A stretch of DNA of 34,722 nt from Streptomyces carpinensis (GTDB lineage Bacteria; Actinomycetota; Actinomycetes; Streptomycetales; Streptomycetaceae): positions 1 to 34,722 of the forward strand of contig NZ_MUBM01000158.1 in assembly GCF_002154505.1 (NCBI RefSeq), given 5' to 3'. Below the pieces are notes generated by a model. It was not told the origin of the DNA and did no database searches. It saw only the letters and a program-made list of their open reading frames with translations. Shown piece by piece: positions 33,245 through 34,722 of this stretch (its first letter is position 1; each line of letters begins with the position of its first letter). Position numbers and translations under genes: made by a program.

Positions 33245-34431
33245 CGGCGGCGCAGGAGTACGAGGCGGGCGTGACGGACCCGGCGCAGGAGCGGCTGCGG
33301 CGCTGGCGGCTCGTGCTCGGCGGCGACGCGGCCGACGGCACCGGATGCGCGCTGTCCGGCAGGGACGCGGCGATGGACGGGGCGCTCGCCGCGCTCTACG
33401 GCAAGGGCGACCGGCCGCAGACGGGCCGTGCGGCACGGGACCGTTCGGCTGGGCTCGGAGCCTCGGCGCCCTCGGTGGCGCGCTGGCTGGGGGACATACG
33501 GACCTACTTCCCGTCCTCCGTCGTGCAGGTCATGCAGCGGGACGCCATCGACCGGCTCGGCCTGGCCACGCTGCTGCTGGAGCCGGAGATGCTGGAGGCG
33601 GTGGAGGCGGACGTGCACCTCGTCGGCACGCTGCTCTCGCTCAACAAGGCGATGCCGGAGACCACGAAGGAGACGGCGCGCGCGGTGGTGCGCAAGGTCG
33701 TCGAGGACCTCGAGAAGCGGCTCGCCACCCGCACCCGGGCCACCCTCACCGGCGCCCTCGACCGCAGCGCGCGCATCAACCGGCCACGCCACCACGACAT
33801 CGACTGGCACCGCACGATCGCGGCCAACCTCAAGCACTACCTGCCCGAGTACCGGACGGTCGTGCCGGAACGGCTCATCGGGTACGGGCGGGCGTCGCAG
33901 TCCGTGAAGAAGGAGGTGATCCTCTGCATCGACCAGTCCGGGTCCATGGCGGCCTCCGTCGTGTACGCGTCGGTGTTCGGGGCGGTGCTGGCCTCCATGC
34001 GGTCGATCAGCACACGGCTGGTCGTGTTCGACACGGCGGTGGTCGACCTCACCGACCAGCTCGACGACCCGGTCGACGTGCTCTTCGGCACCCAGCTCGG
34101 CGGCGGCACGGACATCAACCGGGCGCTGGCCTACTGCCAGTCGCAGATCACCCGGCCCGCGGAGACGGTGGTCGTGCTGATCAGCGACCTGTACGAGGGA
34201 GGCATACGCAACGAGATGCTGAAGCGGGTCGCGGCGATGAAGGCGTCGGGAGTGCAGTTCGTGACGCTGCTCGCGCTCTCCGACGAGGGCGCGCCCGCCT
34301 ACGACCGGGAGCACGCGGCCGCGCTCGCGGCGCTCGACGCACCGGTGTTCGCCTGCACACCCGACCTGTTCCCCGAGGTGATGGCGGCGGCGATCGAGAA
34401 GCGACCGCTGCCGATACCCGACACCGCATGA
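33241..34431 (+). CDS. vWA-domain protein, partner of the MoxR ATPase
   Basis: A 396-residue soluble protein. A helical N-terminal half (to about 220) precedes a von Willebrand A domain with a complete MIDAS metal site: Asp231, Ser233 and Ser235 (DQSGSM), Thr290 (GGGTD) and Asp316 (ISDLYEGG). A divalent metal there would bind an acidic residue of the partner. Proteins of this build act with MoxR ATPases to recognise substrates. The ATG at 33241 overlaps the DUF5682 stop by four bases, so the three genes form one translational unit. A hairpin 47 bp after the stop probably ends the operon. Confidence 0.93.
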   Translation: MTAAQEYEAGVTDPAQERLRRWRLVLGGDAADGTGCALSGRDAAMDGALAALYGKGDRPQTGRAARDRSAGLGASAPSVARWLGDIRTYFPSSVVQVMQRDAIDRLGLATLLLEPEMLEAVEADVHLVGTLLSLNKAMPETTKETARAVVRKVVEDLEKRLATRTRATLTGALDRSARINRPRHHDIDWHRTIAANLKHYLPEYRTVVPERLIGYGRASQSVKKEVILCIDQSGSMAASVVYASVFGAVLASMRSISTRLVVFDTAVVDLTDQLDDPVDVLFGTQLGGGTDINRALAYCQSQITRPAETVVVLISDLYEGGIRNEMLKRVAAMKASGVQFVTLLALSDEGAPAYDREHAAALAALDAPVFACTPDLFPEVMAAAIEKRPLPIPDTA

Positions 34432-34477
34432 GGAACCGGACCGAGCGAAGAGACGAACGAAGAAACGAACGATGAGC

Positions 34478-34496
34478 CGTCGGCGCCACGCTGACG
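34478..34496 (+). terminator. Terminator after the vWA operon
   Basis: CGTCGGCG (34478-34485) pairs with CGCTGACG (34489-34496), with one G-U pair and a 3-base loop, followed by ACTTGTC. A separate 12-bp palindrome CGACCGCGGTCG lies at 34503-34514. The stretch 34438-34475 is unusually rich in A and G with repeated ACGAACGA. Confidence 0.5.
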
Positions 34497-34534
34497 ACTT
34501 GTCGACCGCGGTCGGCCAGCAAAACGGACATGCC

Positions 34535-34546
34535 TACCCATCGGTA
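34535..34546. promoter_or_regulatory. Near-palindrome TACCCATCGGTA, possible TetR-type operator
   Basis: TACC and GGTA arms around CATC lie about 90 bp upstream of the last gene. The form is like TetR-family operators of actinobacteria, but nothing else supports it. Confidence 0.25.
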
Positions 34547-34637
34547 ACAGCGGGCTTGCGCGACCGCTGGAGTCCCGTGCGAGGATCGATGCCTCGTTCG
34601 GCGGTGCGTCGCCCACTTGGGAAGGAACCGTCCCCTC

Positions 34638-34722
34638 TTGACCGTGCCAGCAGCCCTGCCCGCTGCCGCCCTGCGCGTGATGCGCACGGCGGCCGGGCGG
34701 CGTGCGCTGCAACTGGTCCTGC
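34638..34722 (+). CDS. N-terminus of a membrane or secreted protein (partial)
   Basis: A TTG start at 34638 follows GGAAGGAA (34619-34626) at about 11-base spacing; GTG 34644 is also in frame. The visible residues (TVPAALPAAALRVMRTAAG, then RRALQLVL) show a basic stretch leading into a hydrophobic run at the window edge, as in a signal peptide or first transmembrane helix. The function cannot be told. Confidence 0.5.
   Translation, partial: MTVPAALPAAALRVMRTAAGRRALQLVL

Overview
The window looks like chromosomal DNA of a Streptomyces or close relative. GC content is very high, third codon positions are almost all G or C, and GTG and TTG starts are frequent. The gene content (guaA, pcrA, icmB, a PspC-type two-component system, NlpC/P60 and M23 cell-wall hydrolases, a sortase-anchored LAETG protein) fits the core arm of a streptomycete chromosome. 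I see no rRNA or tRNA gene, insertion sequence, phage gene or CRISPR array.

Left part (1-6.3 kb): the tail of an unidentified gene, a GMC/cholesterol-oxidase-like flavoenzyme with a ferredoxin-like cysteine motif, a sortase-anchored surface protein, a gene-free kilobase with repeats and hairpins, an AroQ chorismate mutase and GMP synthase. Upstream of the chorismate mutase is what looks like a complete Phe/Tyr attenuator: a promoter, a leaderless 24-residue leader peptide, and two mutually exclusive hairpins.

Middle part (6.3-16.5 kb): a PNPOx-like flavoprotein, a class II aldolase-like protein, a DUF4429-SHOCT protein, a six-helix membrane protein with a CxCxxC N-terminus, and a DoxX protein. 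A decayed ~30-bp tandem array follows. Next is a divergent envelope-stress-type module: PspC membrane protein plus a small membrane protein on the left, PspC sensor kinase plus LuxR-type regulator on the right, with shared CCCTGA-type repeats between them.

Cell-wall and repair part (15.4-25.8 kb): a secreted NlpC/P60 hydrolase, two membrane proteins (one a TDT-family transporter), a second NlpC/P60 protein whose catalytic Cys is Ser, the PcrA/UvrD helicase (apparently leaderless), a membrane-anchored M23 peptidase-like protein with a repetitive cytoplasmic domain, a lipase and the cobalamin-binding small subunit of isobutyryl-CoA mutase.

Right part (25.9-34.4 kb): the most unusual block. A MoxR-type AAA ATPase, a DUF5682 protein and a vWA protein form an operon with two 4-bp overlaps. 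Divergent to it lie a SWIM zinc-finger protein and a DUF5691 HEAT-like protein. A perfect 10-bp inverted repeat sits between the two arms. The set resembles MoxR-vWA chaperone or conflict systems of unknown function. The DUF5682 N-terminus shows a coding-frame switch that suggests a hidden acidic repeat extension. The window ends inside the start of a membrane or secreted protein gene.
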